Numbered from the stretch's first letter, positions 7,212 to 16,788 are shown. The stretch is DNA of 64,000 nt from Alphaproteobacteria bacterium (GCA_016869215.1 VGEP01000009.1:91779-155778); one strand, 5' to 3'. Program-made: numbers and translations. Notes: a model not told the origin generated them from the letters alone.

Positions 7212-10010
7212 TCAACTTGCCGCCGCGCCCTTCGCGCCCGCGGGCTGTTCGGATCGCGCGAACAATTGCAGCAGCGCGCGCTTGATCGCCGTCTCGCGGG
7301 TCGGCGAGGCGATCTTGGCGCCCAGAAGATCGGTGACGTAGAACACGTCGACCACGCGCTCGCCGAACGTCGCCACATGCGCCGATGTGATGTTGAGGCT
7401 GAGCTTCGACAGCGTCGCGGTCAGTTCGTACAGCAGGCCCGGCCGGTCGAGCCCTGTCACCTCGATCACCGTGTAGCGGTTCGACCATTGATTGTTGATC
7501 GTGACGTCCGGCTCGACCGCGAATGCGCGCAACCGGCCCTTGGCCGCCGAGCGCCGCGCCACCACTTCCGGTAATTTCAGCGTCCCGCCCAGCGCCTTCT
7601 CGATGGTCTCGGCGATGCGCGCGGCGCGCCGGCTCTCGTCCTCGACGCTCTCGAACTCGCGCGACACCGCCACGGTGTCGAGCGCACGGCCGTCGGTGGT
7701 GGTGAAAATCTGCGCGTCGACGATGTTGGCACCGGTCGCGGCGCAGGCGCCGGCGAGCGTCGACAGCAGCCACGGGTGGTCGGGCGCCAGCACCGTGATC
7801 TCCGTGACGCCGCGCGCGGCGTCGAGGGCGTAGGTGGTGGCGAGCGTCTTGCCTGCGTCCTCCGCCGACCGTACGAAGCGGGCGTGCTGCACGCGGTGCG
7901 GCAGATCGACCTTGAGCCAATATGCCGGATAGTGCCGTGCGATATAGGCGTCGATGCGTTCCGGCGGCCAGTCCTTGAGTTCGGCCTTGAGCTCGCCTTG
8001 CGCCATCGCCACGCGCTGGGCGCGGTTGACCTCCGAGAAGCCGCCGGTCAGCACCGGCTCGGTCTCGTAGTACAGCGTGCGCAGGAGCTGCGCCTTCCAG
8101 CCGTTCCAGACGCCGGGGCCCACGGCTCGGATGTCGACGGTGGTCAGGATCGTCAACAGCTTCATCCGTTCCAGCGACTGCACGACGGCGGCGAAGTTTT
8201 CGATGGTCTTGCGGTCCGACAGGTCGCGCGATTGCGCGACGGTCGACATCACGAGGTGCTGCTCCACCAGCCAGGCGACGGTTTCGGTCTCGGCGGGCGA
8301 CAGTCCGATTCGCGGGCAGAACCGCCGCGCCACGCGCGCGCCGGCGATCGAATGATCCTCGATCCGGCCCTTGGCGATGTCGTGCAGGAACAGCGCGACG
8401 TACAGCAGTGTGCGGTGCTCCGGCTGGATCTTCTTCATCAGATCGTTGGCGAGAACGAATTCGCCGTTGCTACCGCGCTCGATCTCCGCCAGCACGCCGA
8501 TGCAGCGCAGCAGATGCTCGTCCACCGTGTAGTGGTGGTACATGTTGAACTGCATCATCGCAACGACCTGGCCGAAGGCGCGCACGAAGCGGCCCAGCAC
8601 GCCGGTTTCGTTCATGCGCCGCAGGATGATCTCGGCGTCCTGGGACGTAAGGATTTCCAGGAACAGCCGGTTTGCCTCGGTGTCGGCGCGCAGGTCCGCG
8701 TCGATCAGCTTCAGCGACTTGGTCGCGGCGCGCAGCGCGTCGGGGTGCAGGACGAGATTGTGCTTCTGCGCCAAGCGAAACATGCGGATCAGGTTGACCG
8801 GATCGCGCGCGAACACGTCCTTGCCGGCGATGGTCAGGCGGTTGTTGTCCTCGAGGAAGTCTTCGCTCTCGCGCAGCGGCTGTCGGCCGCGCGGGCGCAG
8901 CTTCGCCATCATGCGGCTCAAGACCGGCGCGGGCTTTGTCTGCTGGTCCTCCAGCGCCGAACACAGGATCGCGGTCAGGTCCCCGACGTCCTTTGCGATC
9001 AGGAAGTAGTGCTTCATGAACCGCTCGACGTCCTTCATGCCGGCGCGCTGCGTGTAGCCGAGCCGCACCGCGAGGTCGCGCTGGATGTCGAACGACAGCC
9101 GCTCTTCGGCGCGTCCGGTGACGAAATGCATATTGCAGCGGACCGACCAGAGAAAATCCTCGCAGCGCCGGAACAGCCGCAGCTCCTCCTGGTCGAACAC
9201 GCCGCGATCGACCAGCGCGCCAAGGTCGGGCACGCGATAGACGTACTTGGCGATCCAGAACAGGGTGTGCAGGTCGCGCAGGCCTCCCTTGCCGTCCTTG
9301 ACGTTGGGCTCGACCAGATAGCGCGACTGTCCGGCGCGGCGGTGGCGCTCCTCGCGCTCGGCGAGCTTGGCGGCGACGAACTCGGGGCCGGTGCCCTGAA
9401 CGACGGACTTGTCGAAGCGCGCCAGCAGTTCGTCGAACAGCTTGCGGTCGCCGAGCAGGAAACGCGACTCGAGGATGGCGGTGCGGATCGTCATGTCCGC
9501 CTTGGCCTGGCGGATGCATTCGTCGATCGAGCGCGTGGCATGGCCGACCTTGAGCCCGAGGTCCCACAGGCAATAGAGCACCGCTTCCGCGATCGACTCG
9601 CCCCAGGCGGTCTGCTTGTACGGCAAGAGAAACAGAAGGTCGATGTCGGAGCCCGGCGCGAGCAGGCCGCGGCCGTAGCCGCCGGTCGCGACGATCGCCA
9701 TGCGCTCGGCCTCGGACGGATTCTCCGACGGATAGAGATGCCGCGCCGCGAACTCGTAGAGCACGCGGATGATCTCGTCCTGCATCAGGCACAGGCGTTC
9801 GGCGCAGCGGCGGCCCTGACGATCTTGCAGCAGCGCCTGCTCGGCGGCCGCGCGGCCTTCCGCCAACACTGTCTTCAGACGCTGCGCCACGGCGCGACGC
9901 AGCTCCTGCTCGCGGCTGCCGTATTCGCCGGCGAGGCGTTCGAGGTCGGCGACCAGCGCGGACTCGTCGAACAGGACGTCCGCGCCGTTCGGCTTGTCAG
10001 GTGTGAGCAT
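7212..10010 (-). CDS. glnD: Bifunctional [protein-PII] uridylyltransferase / uridylyl-removing enzyme
   Basis: Central nitrogen sensor that uridylylates PII proteins (GlnB/GlnK) under nitrogen limitation and de-uridylylates them when glutamine is high. The nucleotidyltransferase motif GGYGRGLLAPGSDIDLLFL lies at about residues 110-128 with Asp122 and Asp124. The HD domain (ALFLHDIAKGRIEDHS) is central. Two C-terminal ACT domains (around LAPDHPWLLSTLAGACAATG and VTGLDRPGLLYELTATLS) bind glutamine. ATG 10010 is preferred (932 aa) because GGAAG sits 6 nt upstream; a GTG at 10082 is also in frame. In many Hyphomicrobiales glnD lies next to mutS; here a 7.8-kb accessory block separates them. Confidence 0.96.
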   Translation of the reverse strand: MLTPDKPNGADVLFDESALVADLERLAGEYGSREQELRRAVAQRLKTVLAEGRAAAEQALLQDRQGRRCAERLCLMQDEIIRVLYEFAARHLYPSENPSEAERMAIVATGGYGRGLLAPGSDIDLLFLLPYKQTAWGESIAEAVLYCLWDLGLKVGHATRSIDECIRQAKADMTIRTAILESRFLLGDRKLFDELLARFDKSVVQGTGPEFVAAKLAEREERHRRAGQSRYLVEPNVKDGKGGLRDLHTLFWIAKYVYRVPDLGALVDRGVFDQEELRLFRRCEDFLWSVRCNMHFVTGRAEERLSFDIQRDLAVRLGYTQRAGMKDVERFMKHYFLIAKDVGDLTAILCSALEDQQTKPAPVLSRMMAKLRPRGRQPLRESEDFLEDNNRLTIAGKDVFARDPVNLIRMFRLAQKHNLVLHPDALRAATKSLKLIDADLRADTEANRLFLEILTSQDAEIILRRMNETGVLGRFVRAFGQVVAMMQFNMYHHYTVDEHLLRCIGVLAEIERGSNGEFVLANDLMKKIQPEHRTLLYVALFLHDIAKGRIEDHSIAGARVARRFCPRIGLSPAETETVAWLVEQHLVMSTVAQSRDLSDRKTIENFAAVVQSLERMKLLTILTTVDIRAVGPGVWNGWKAQLLRTLYYETEPVLTGGFSEVNRAQRVAMAQGELKAELKDWPPERIDAYIARHYPAYWLKVDLPHRVQHARFVRSAEDAGKTLATTYALDAARGVTEITVLAPDHPWLLSTLAGACAATGANIVDAQIFTTTDGRALDTVAVSREFESVEDESRRAARIAETIEKALGGTLKLPEVVARRSAAKGRLRAFAVEPDVTINNQWSNRYTVIEVTGLDRPGLLYELTATLSKLSLNITSAHVATFGERVVDVFYVTDLLGAKIASPTRETAIKRALLQLFARSEQPAGAKGAAAS

Positions 10011-10351
10011 GCGGGCTTCCGGATAGCCGAGCGCGGCGGCTGTGTCACCGCCGGCGCAACCATGTGGGAAAAACGGACTCACTCCAAGAGGCTGCGGGCA
10101 AGGAACGCCGTTCCAACTTATCGCGCGCGGACGAACATGATTTTCTCATTGACTTACAATCACTTAGGTCATATCAAGATATCAGCGCCGATTTGAAGCG
10201 AGCAGCTTGCGGGCGCTTAACAAATGCAGCTAAAGCGGTCGGGGCCCGCCCCGTCGCAAAGCTGACGGGCGGGCAAATTCTTGTCCGCCTCCATCAACCG
10301 CGGCAACGCGCCCCTTGGGCGCGAACGTCCGCACTTTGTCTGGAGGTTGCA
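10011..10351. other. Intergenic region between divergent glnD and the SsuA-like gene
   Basis: A 341-bp gene-free stretch. 10137-10200 is markedly A/T-rich for this genome and contains the best sigma70-like promoter in the window (see 10149-10177). The rest is GC-rich, with no further gene, repeat or riboswitch that I can recognise. Confidence 0.6.
10149..10177 (+). promoter_or_regulatory. Candidate sigma70 promoter for the SsuABC-like operon
   Basis: TTGACT (10149-10154), a 17-nt spacer, then TATCAA (10172-10177), in an A/T-rich island. It points toward the substrate-binding protein gene at 10352, leaving a leader of about 170 nt. Confidence 0.5.
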
Positions 10352-11332
10352 GTGTCCACTCTGTCTCGTCGTGTTCTCATCGCCGGGTTTGCGTTCGGCG
10401 CAATGCTGCCGGCCGCGGCGGCGTTCGCGTCCGAAAAGCCGAAGGAAATCCGCATCGACTGGGCGACCTACAATCCGGTCTCGCTCCTGCTCAAGGACAA
10501 GGGGCTGCTGGAAAAGGAGTTCGCCAAGGACGGCATCGCCGTGCGCTGGGTGCGGACCGTGTCGTCCAGCAACGCGCTGCAGTTCCTCAACGCCGGCTCG
10601 ATCGACTTCGGCTCGACCGCGGGCTCTGCGGCGCTGGTCGCCAAGATCAACGGCAATCCGATCAAGTCGATCTACACCTATTCGCGGCCGGAATGGACCG
10701 CGCTCGTGGCCGCCAAGAACAGTAAGATTGCGAAGGTTGCGGACCTCAAGGGCAAGAAGGTCGCGATGGTGCGCGGCACCGATCCGCACATCTTCCTGGT
10801 GCGCGCGCTGCTGGGCGCGGGCCTGACCGACAAGGACATCCAGCCGGTGCTGGTGCAACAGCATGCCGACGGCGGCACCGCACTGCTCCGCGGCGACATC
10901 GACGCCTGGGCCGGCCTCGATCCGATGATGGCGCAGCACGAGGTGCAGGACGGCGTGCGGCTGTTCTTCCGCAAGCCCGAGGCCAACACCTGGGGAATTC
11001 TCAACACCCGCGAGGACTTCCTTCAGAAGCATCCGGACGTCGTGCGCCGCGTGCTCGCGGTCTACGAGGAGGCGCGCAAGCACGCGCTCGCCAACTATCC
11101 GGAGCTGAAGAAGGTGTTCATCGCCGTGACCAATCTGTCCGACGCGGTGGTCGACAAGCAGCTCAAGGAGCGCACCGGCCTGACGTTCAACCGCGTCGGC
11201 TCCGAGCAGCGCGAGTCGATCCTCGAAGCCGGCCTAGCGCTGCAGAAGGGCGGCGTGATCCGGGCCAACGTCGACGTGCGCAAGGCGCTGGACGACCTGA
11301 TCGACAGCCGCCACGTCGCGGTCACCAACTGA
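10352..11332 (+). CDS. ABC transporter periplasmic substrate-binding protein, SsuA/TauA-like
   Basis: Periplasmic receptor of an aliphatic sulfonate/nitrate/taurine-type importer. It has a signal peptide at about residues 1-27 (RRVLIAGFAFGAMLPAAAAFA), then the two-lobed fold with family-typical segments NALQFLNAGSIDFGSTAGSA and VADLKGKKVAMVRGTDPHIF. The frame is open upstream, but the GTG at 10352 has GGAGG 5 nt before it and starts the signal peptide (326 aa). It heads a three-gene operon with the permease (11456) and ATPase (12289). Such systems import organosulfonates and related anions; the exact ligand is not predictable. Confidence 0.85.
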   Translation: MSTLSRRVLIAGFAFGAMLPAAAAFASEKPKEIRIDWATYNPVSLLLKDKGLLEKEFAKDGIAVRWVRTVSSSNALQFLNAGSIDFGSTAGSAALVAKINGNPIKSIYTYSRPEWTALVAAKNSKIAKVADLKGKKVAMVRGTDPHIFLVRALLGAGLTDKDIQPVLVQQHADGGTALLRGDIDAWAGLDPMMAQHEVQDGVRLFFRKPEANTWGILNTREDFLQKHPDVVRRVLAVYEEARKHALANYPELKKVFIAVTNLSDAVVDKQLKERTGLTFNRVGSEQRESILEAGLALQKGGVIRANVDVRKALDDLIDSRHVAVTN

Positions 11333-11455
11333 CGCGGAGTTGATCCGAATCGGGCCGCCGTCCAGTCGACCCGTCCCCGGTGACCCGGCACTGCGGCGAT
11401 GTCGGCGGGTGGCGGCCCGAACCAAAGATGAAATCGCAAACCGTGAGGCGCGATC

Positions 11456-12289
11456 ATGTCTCTCGTCCTGACGTCCACGCGCAATGAATGGGCCGCCGTC
11501 CGCGGCGAAGCCGCACGGGCGGGACTGGCCCTGCTTCGCCCCGGCCTCGGCCTGATCCTGCCGGTCGGTCTCGCGCTGTTGTGGGAGCTTGCGGTCTATG
11601 CCGGCTGGTCGACGGGCCGGCTCGTTCCGCCGCCCTCGGTCGTGTTCGCGACCTTCGCCGAGCTGTGGAGCGCCGGCGAATTGCAGACGCACGCGCTCGC
11701 CACCATGTCGCGCGTCGCGGCCGGCTTCGTGTGCGGTGTTGCGGCTGGCACGGTTCTCGGGGCGATCACCGGCTATTCCATGCTGTCGCACCGGCTGGTC
11801 GATCCGACCTTGCAGGCGCTGCGGTCGATTCCGTCCATCGCCTGGGTGCCGCTGTTCATCCTGTGGTTCGGCATCTTCGAGGCCTCGAAGATCATCCTGA
11901 TTGCGGTCGGCGTCTTCTTCCCGGTCTATCTCGGCGTGATGGGCGCGGTGATTTCCGTGGATCGCAAGATCGTCGAGGTCGGGCGCGCGTTCCGGCTGTC
12001 GGGCTTCGCCATGGTCCGGCGAATCCTGCTGCCGGCGGTGCTGCCGGCTTACGTGCTGTCGCTGCGCGCGGGGCTCGGGCTCGGCTGGATGTTCGTGGTG
12101 GCTGCCGAGTTTCTTGGCGCGTCCACCGGGTTGGGCTTCCTGCTGATCGACGGCCAGCAGCTCGGCAAGCCCGCGACCATTGTTGCGGCGATCGTCGCGT
12201 TCGCGATCCTCGGCAAGGCGACCGATGCGCTGCTCGCACTCGCGACCGCGCCGCTGCTGCGCTGGGAAGACCGGCACGGGAGGCGGTGA
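11456..12289 (+). CDS. ABC transporter permease, SsuC/TauC-like
   Basis: Inner-membrane permease of the importer, 277 aa with six predicted helices. The EAA-type cytoplasmic loop that contacts the ATPase is visible as VDRKIVEVGRAFRLSGFAMVRRILLPAVLP. RSIPSIAWVPLFILWFGIFE is the usual SsuC/TauC helix-loop segment. The stop codon overlaps the start of the ATPase gene by one base (TGATG at 12287-12291), showing translational coupling. 123 bp separate it from the receptor gene. Confidence 0.9.
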   Translation: MSLVLTSTRNEWAAVRGEAARAGLALLRPGLGLILPVGLALLWELAVYAGWSTGRLVPPPSVVFATFAELWSAGELQTHALATMSRVAAGFVCGVAAGTVLGAITGYSMLSHRLVDPTLQALRSIPSIAWVPLFILWFGIFEASKIILIAVGVFFPVYLGVMGAVISVDRKIVEVGRAFRLSGFAMVRRILLPAVLPAYVLSLRAGLGLGWMFVVAAEFLGASTGLGFLLIDGQQLGKPATIVAAIVAFAILGKATDALLALATAPLLRWEDRHGRR

Positions 12290-13080
12290 TGCTGACACTC
12301 GACCGCGTCGGCAAGACCTATTCCGGCGGCCTGCGCGCATTGGACGGCGTTTCGCTCGACATTGCGCCCGGCGAGATCGTCGTTGTGATCGGCGGCTCGG
12401 GCTGCGGCAAGTCCACGCTGCTGCGCGCCATCAGCGGTCTCGATGCGCCGAGCGACGGCAGCGTTCGGCTCGAGGGCGAGCGGATCGTGGCGCCGCACGA
12501 AAAGATCGGCATCGTGTTCCAGGAGCCGCGCCTGCTGCCGTGGCTCAGCGTCGCAGGCAACGTCGGCTTCGGGCTGGAGCACCGGCCGAAACGCGAGCGC
12601 GAGGAGCGTGTGGCTGCTGCGCTTGCGCGCGTGGGACTGGCGGACAAGGCGGGCGTCTGGCCGCGGCAGCTTTCCGGCGGGCAGGCGCAGCGCGTTGCGA
12701 TCGCGCGCGCGCTGGTGCCGCGCCCCCAGGTGCTTTTGCTCGACGAGCCGTTCTCCGCGCTCGACGCCTTCACCCGCGCCGACTTGCAGGATCACCTGCT
12801 CGACCTGTGGGCGGACGGCAGGCCGACGCTGGTCGTCGTGACCCACGACGTCGACGAGGCCATCGTATTGGCCGACCGGATTGTGGTGATGCAGCCGCGC
12901 CCCGGCCGGATTTCCGAAGAGATCGCGGTCGATCTGCCGCGTCCGCGCGATCGCCAGTCGGCGCCGTTCGACGTCGCCAAGCGCCGGGTCTTGGCCGCTC
13001 TCGACCGCTCGCTCGACCGTGCCGCTGAGCCCGCGGATGCCGGCCAGCGCGCGGCGGCGGGCGGGGCGCTGTGGTGGTGA
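12289..13080 (+). CDS. ABC transporter ATP-binding protein, SsuB/TauB-like
   Basis: Cytoplasmic ATPase driving the sulfonate/nitrate-type importer. Walker A is GGSGCGKSTLL (about residues 35-45), the Q-loop FQEPRLLPWLSV, signature LSGGQAQRVAIARAL, Walker B VLLLDEPFSALDA and the switch histidine VVTHDVDEA; all are intact. The frame extends upstream through the permease gene, but the coupled ATG at 12289 is the real start (263 aa). The C-terminus is a short Ala-rich tail. The alcohol dehydrogenase gene starts 122 bp later. Confidence 0.93.
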   Translation: MLTLDRVGKTYSGGLRALDGVSLDIAPGEIVVVIGGSGCGKSTLLRAISGLDAPSDGSVRLEGERIVAPHEKIGIVFQEPRLLPWLSVAGNVGFGLEHRPKREREERVAAALARVGLADKAGVWPRQLSGGQAQRVAIARALVPRPQVLLLDEPFSALDAFTRADLQDHLLDLWADGRPTLVVVTHDVDEAIVLADRIVVMQPRPGRISEEIAVDLPRPRDRQSAPFDVAKRRVLAALDRSLDRAAEPADAGQRAAAGGALWW

Positions 13081-13202
13081 CATTCGGAGCTTCGTGCCCC
13101 TCGGCGGTGTGGCATCCCGTCCTGCTCGATCCTGGGGTAGAGTTTCCCGGCAGGAAATTTCTGGGCCGCCCGCCTTCGCGGCTGCCCGGGCCGGGAGCGA
13201 CC

Positions 13203-14258
13203 ATGCGCAGCTTTCAGATTTGCCAGTGCGGCGAGCCGCTTCAATGCGTCGAATGCTCAACACCGCAACCCAAGGGGACCGAGGTGCTTCTGAGGATGTT
13301 GGCCGCCGGCGTTTGCCACAGCGACCTGCATCTGTCTGACGGCTATTTCGACCTGGGCGGCGGCAAGCGGCTCAGCGTCGTCGAGCGCGGCATGCGGCTG
13401 CCGGTGACGCTCGGCCATGAGAACGTCGGCGAGGTCGTGGCGCTCGGGCCGCAGGCGAAGGGCGTCAAGCTTGGCGACCGCGTGCTGGTCGACCCGTGGA
13501 TGGGCTGCGGCGAATGCCGCGTCTGCCGGCGCGGCGACGAGAACCTCTGCACCAGGCCGTCGAGTCTCGGCGTGTTCCGCGACGGCGGCTACAGCGACCA
13601 TCTGCTGGTGCCGCATCCTCGCTATCTGTTCGACATCGGCGATCTGCCGCCGGAGCGCGTTGCGCCGCTCGCCTGTTCCGGCGTCACCACCTACAGCGCG
13701 CTCAAGAAGGTCGGGCCAGCGCTCACGACCGATCCCATCGTGATTGTCGGCGCCGGCGGGCTCGGCCTGATGTGCCTCGCGCTGCACCGCGCGATGGGCG
13801 GCCACAGCGCCGTCGTCGTCGACATCGATCCAGCCAAGCGCGAAGCGGCGAGGCGCGCGGGCGCCGCTGCGGTGGTCGACGGCGCTGCGCCGGACGCCGC
13901 AAAGCAGATAGTCGCTGCGACCGGCGGCGGGGCATGGGCGGTGATCGATCTCGTGGGCTCGACGGCGTCCGTACGCCTCGGGCTGGACAGCCTGATCAAG
14001 GGCGGAAAATTGATCCTCGTCGGCCTCTACGGCGGTGACATCACCCTGTCGCTGCCGCCGTTCCCGATGAAGGCGATCGCAATCCAGGGCTCTTACACCG
14101 GCAGCCTGAGCGAGACCGCGGAATTGCTCGATCTGGTCCGCCGCACCGGTCTGCCGCCGGTCCCGGTTGCGACCCGGCCGCTCGGCGACGTGAACGCCGT
14201 GCTCGACGAACTGCGTGCCGGCAAGGTAATCGGACGCGTGGTGCTGACGAACGCTTGA
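13203..14258 (+). CDS. Zinc-dependent alcohol dehydrogenase (MDR family)
   Basis: NAD(P)-dependent medium-chain alcohol/aldehyde oxidoreductase, cytosolic, 351 aa. The catalytic zinc site is visible as Cys38 (GVCHSDLH) and His72-Glu73 (GHENVGEVV). The structural zinc lobe has four Cys in CGECRVCRRGDENLC. The Rossmann motif is VGAGGLGLMCLALH. GGGAG just upstream supports ATG 13203, although the frame opens before it. An unusual short N-terminus with three extra Cys (ICQCGEPLQCVEC) precedes the GroES-like domain. An OsmC-family gene follows 20 bp downstream, suggesting co-transcription and a role in detoxifying reactive carbonyls or peroxides. Substrate unknown. Confidence 0.87.
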   Translation: MRSFQICQCGEPLQCVECSTPQPKGTEVLLRMLAAGVCHSDLHLSDGYFDLGGGKRLSVVERGMRLPVTLGHENVGEVVALGPQAKGVKLGDRVLVDPWMGCGECRVCRRGDENLCTRPSSLGVFRDGGYSDHLLVPHPRYLFDIGDLPPERVAPLACSGVTTYSALKKVGPALTTDPIVIVGAGGLGLMCLALHRAMGGHSAVVVDIDPAKREAARRAGAAAVVDGAAPDAAKQIVAATGGGAWAVIDLVGSTASVRLGLDSLIKGGKLILVGLYGGDITLSLPPFPMKAIAIQGSYTGSLSETAELLDLVRRTGLPPVPVATRPLGDVNAVLDELRAGKVIGRVVLTNA

Positions 14259-14278
14259 GAGCGACAGGGAGAATCGGA

Positions 14279-14788
14279 ATGGATGCCAGCGAACTGCGCG
14301 CGATGCAGGCGCCGATCAAGGATCGCTACCGCAGCGATCCCGGTACGGCGCTGATCACGCTGAAGGCGCGCGGTGCGCTCGACGACGCCAGCATCGCTTG
14401 CAAGGTCGAGACCGGCCGCGCGCTCGCGGTCGCGGGTCTGCATCCGGCGACCGGCGGTTCGGGCTTGGAGCTCTGCTCCGGCGACATGCTGCTGGAGGCG
14501 CTGGTGGCCTGCGCCGGCGTCACGCTCAAGGCGGTTTCGACGGCGCTCGGCATTCCACTCAAGTCCGGCGCGGTATCTGCCGAGGGCGACCTCGATTTCC
14601 GCGGCACGCTGGGCGTTGCCAAGGATGCTCCGGTCGGGTTCCGCGAAATCCGGCTGCATTTCGAGGTCGAAACCGACGCACCGCAAGAACAGCTCGATCA
14701 GCTGCTGAAACTGACCGAGCGCTATTGCGTGGTCTATCAGACCATCGCCAAGGGACCGCCGGTGGACATCAAGCTCCGACGCGTGTGA
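14279..14788 (+). CDS. OsmC-family protein
   Basis: 169-aa OsmC/Ohr-fold protein. Members reduce organic hydroperoxides with a pair of cysteines or act in less defined redox roles. The two candidate cysteines are in LELCSGDML and VACAGVTLKAV, and the second block is the usual OsmC helix. ATG 14279 is preceded by a GGGAGA ribosome binding site; the frame is open a little further upstream. It lies directly after the alcohol dehydrogenase, probably in one transcript. Peroxidase activity is inferred from the fold only. Confidence 0.78.
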   Translation: MDASELRAMQAPIKDRYRSDPGTALITLKARGALDDASIACKVETGRALAVAGLHPATGGSGLELCSGDMLLEALVACAGVTLKAVSTALGIPLKSGAVSAEGDLDFRGTLGVAKDAPVGFREIRLHFEVETDAPQEQLDQLLKLTERYCVVYQTIAKGPPVDIKLRRV

Positions 14789-14866
14789 TATCCGGGGCAC
14801 GCGCCGGGCTTTCCCGGCCTCACGCGGCCCGCGGCCGCCCTTCGGGATGAGGGGCGGAACACATTC

Positions 14867-15673
14867 ATGTCCCCCGATCTCCTGTTCTGGCTCTCGCTCG
14901 CGCTGAAGATGGCCGTTACGGCGGGCTTCGTGATCGTCGCCGCCATGGTGGCCGAGCGCGCAGGGCCGGCCATCGGTGCGCTGGTGGCGACGCTGCCGAT
15001 CGCCGCTGGGCCCGCGTACTTCTTCCTCGCGCTCGACTTCGACGCGAATTTCATCTCGCAGAGTGCCATCGGCAGCATTGCGGCGCATGGCGCGACGGCG
15101 GTGTTCTCGCTCGCCTACGTGTTGCTGGCGCAACGCTTCGGCATTGCGGTGAGCGTGCCGGGCGCCGTTGCCGTGTGGTTTGCGGTCGCATACTGGCTGC
15201 GCGGCATGGAATGGACGTTCCTCACCGTCGCCGCCGCCAATCTCGCGCTGTTCGCAGTCTGCATTCCGCTCACCGCGCGCTTCCGGCACGTCGCGATGCC
15301 GCCGATCGTGCGCAAATGGTACGACGTGCCGTTGCGCGCCGCGATGGTGGCCTGCCTTGTGGCCGCGGTGGTCGGGCTGTCGGGCCGCGTCGGTCCGACG
15401 GTGACCGGGTTGCTTGCGGTCTATCCGATCGTGATGACCAGCCTGATGCTGATCTTCCAGTCGCGCGTCGGCGGACCCGCGACTGCGGCGTTGATCGCCA
15501 ACACCATGTGGGGCCTGGTCGGCTTCAGCGCCTGCCTGTTCACGGTGCATCTGGCGACCGTGCCGTTCGGCGTGGCGGCGGGACTTGTACTGTCGCTAGC
15601 CGTGTCGGTCGGATGGAACCTGATGCTGTGGACTTTGCGCGGGCGTGCGCCGTTCCGCACACGCCCGCGCTGA
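14867..15673 (+). CDS. Conserved integral membrane protein, function unknown
   Basis: 268 aa with about eight to nine membrane helices and almost no soluble domain. I do not recognise a named family. Visible features are a first helix LLFWLSLALKMAVTAGFVIV, the segment ERAGPAIGALVATLPIAAGPAYFF, and near the middle GRVGPTVTGLLAVYPIVMTSLML, which echoes the earlier GP(A/T)xxG-LVA..PI pattern. This suggests an internal duplication of two similar half-units. It could be a small transporter. It ends 15 bp before the convergent Bug receptor gene. Confidence 0.7.
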   Translation: MSPDLLFWLSLALKMAVTAGFVIVAAMVAERAGPAIGALVATLPIAAGPAYFFLALDFDANFISQSAIGSIAAHGATAVFSLAYVLLAQRFGIAVSVPGAVAVWFAVAYWLRGMEWTFLTVAAANLALFAVCIPLTARFRHVAMPPIVRKWYDVPLRAAMVACLVAAVVGLSGRVGPTVTGLLAVYPIVMTSLMLIFQSRVGGPATAALIANTMWGLVGFSACLFTVHLATVPFGVAAGLVLSLAVSVGWNLMLWTLRGRAPFRTRPR

Positions 15674-15688
15674 AGATATCCGGACGCG

Positions 15689-16672
15689 TCAGTGCGCGAT
15701 GGAGAGATTCTGCTCGCGGATCACCTTGGCCCAGTTTTGCGTTTCTGTCCGCAGAAAGGCCTGGAACTCCTCCGGTGAGCTGTCCATCGCCTCGGCGTAC
15801 TGCCGCTCCATGAACCGCTTCTTGAACGCATCTTCCGCCATGACCGCGCGTACGTCCTTGTTGATCTTGTCGACGATGGGCCGCGGTGTGCCGCCGGTCA
15901 CGGCCATGCCGAACCACGTGCCCGCGACATAGCCCGGCAGCTTGCCGGACTCCGCGGTGGTGGGGAATTCCGGCAGTTGCGGAAGACGCTTGCTGCTGCC
16001 GATGCTGAGCATCTTGAGCTTTCCATCGCGGTGCACCGGCAGGGCGAGGCCGACGCTGACCATCATCATGTTGGTGTGGCCGCCGATGATGTCGTTGATG
16101 GCCGGGTTGGCGCCGCGATAGTGGATCGGGATCAGCTTGACTTTGGCTACGTTTTCGAACCGCGAGACGTTGACATGCGGGCCGGAGCCGATTCCGGCGG
16201 TGCCGTAAGTGATCTCGCCGGGCTTCTTTTTCGCCAGGTCGATCAGTTCGGAGACGTTGTTCACGCCGAGCTTGTTCGACACCATCACCGAGTGGTGAAT
16301 GCGGATCAGGCCGGTGATCGGGATGAAGTCCTTCACCATGTCGAAGGGCAGCTTGTCCTTCGGATAGAGGTTGGGATTGATGACGTAGGTGCCGGCCTCG
16401 GCGAACATGATTGTGTGCCCGTCAGGCGAGGCCTTGGCGACCTGCTGCGCGCCGACGATGTGCGCGCCGCCGCCCTTGTTCTCGATGACGACCTGCTGGC
16501 CCCACATCTCCGAAAGCCGCGCGCCGATGGCGCGGGCGAGCACGTCGGTCACGCCGCCGGCCGCGGCGGTGACGACGATGGTGACCGTCCGCGACGGGTA
16601 GGTCTGCGCTTGCGCCGGTGCCGCCAGCGCGAGCAGCGCGGCCGAGGTCAGAAGGCTGAGCCACTTGGTCAT
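15689..16672 (-). CDS. Bug/TctC-family tripartite tricarboxylate receptor
   Basis: Periplasmic extracytoplasmic solute receptor of the Bug (TctC) family, 327 aa, binding carboxylates or aromatic acids. It has a signal peptide MTKWLSLLTSAALLALAAPAQA, then the family pattern TYPSRTVTIVVTAAAGGVTDVLARAIG, the ligand-contact segment IHYRGANPAINDIIGGH and the C-terminal region SPEEFQAFLRTETQNWAKVI. The frame continues upstream past the ATG at 16672, but the signal peptide and a purine-rich stretch fix the start. No TctA/TctB membrane subunits are near. A second Bug gene lies 116 bp upstream on the same strand and is a paralogue. Confidence 0.9.
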   Translation of the reverse strand: MTKWLSLLTSAALLALAAPAQAQTYPSRTVTIVVTAAAGGVTDVLARAIGARLSEMWGQQVVIENKGGGAHIVGAQQVAKASPDGHTIMFAEAGTYVINPNLYPKDKLPFDMVKDFIPITGLIRIHHSVMVSNKLGVNNVSELIDLAKKKPGEITYGTAGIGSGPHVNVSRFENVAKVKLIPIHYRGANPAINDIIGGHTNMMMVSVGLALPVHRDGKLKMLSIGSSKRLPQLPEFPTTAESGKLPGYVAGTWFGMAVTGGTPRPIVDKINKDVRAVMAEDAFKKRFMERQYAEAMDSSPEEFQAFLRTETQNWAKVIREQNLSIAH

Positions 16673-16788
16673 GACGTTTCCCCCTTTCAGCGTTCCGCTT
16701 GGCGCGGACCTGTCCTGGATCAGTCTATTGCGGCGGAGCGCGCCGGGCCACCGGCGCGCTGGCGCATATTGCCGCGTCCAATCGGATT

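Noticed and set aside
7776..10196. 806-codon plus-strand frame opposite glnD
   Set aside because: glnD has all domains and motifs on the other strand; the plus frame has shadow composition and no homology signals.
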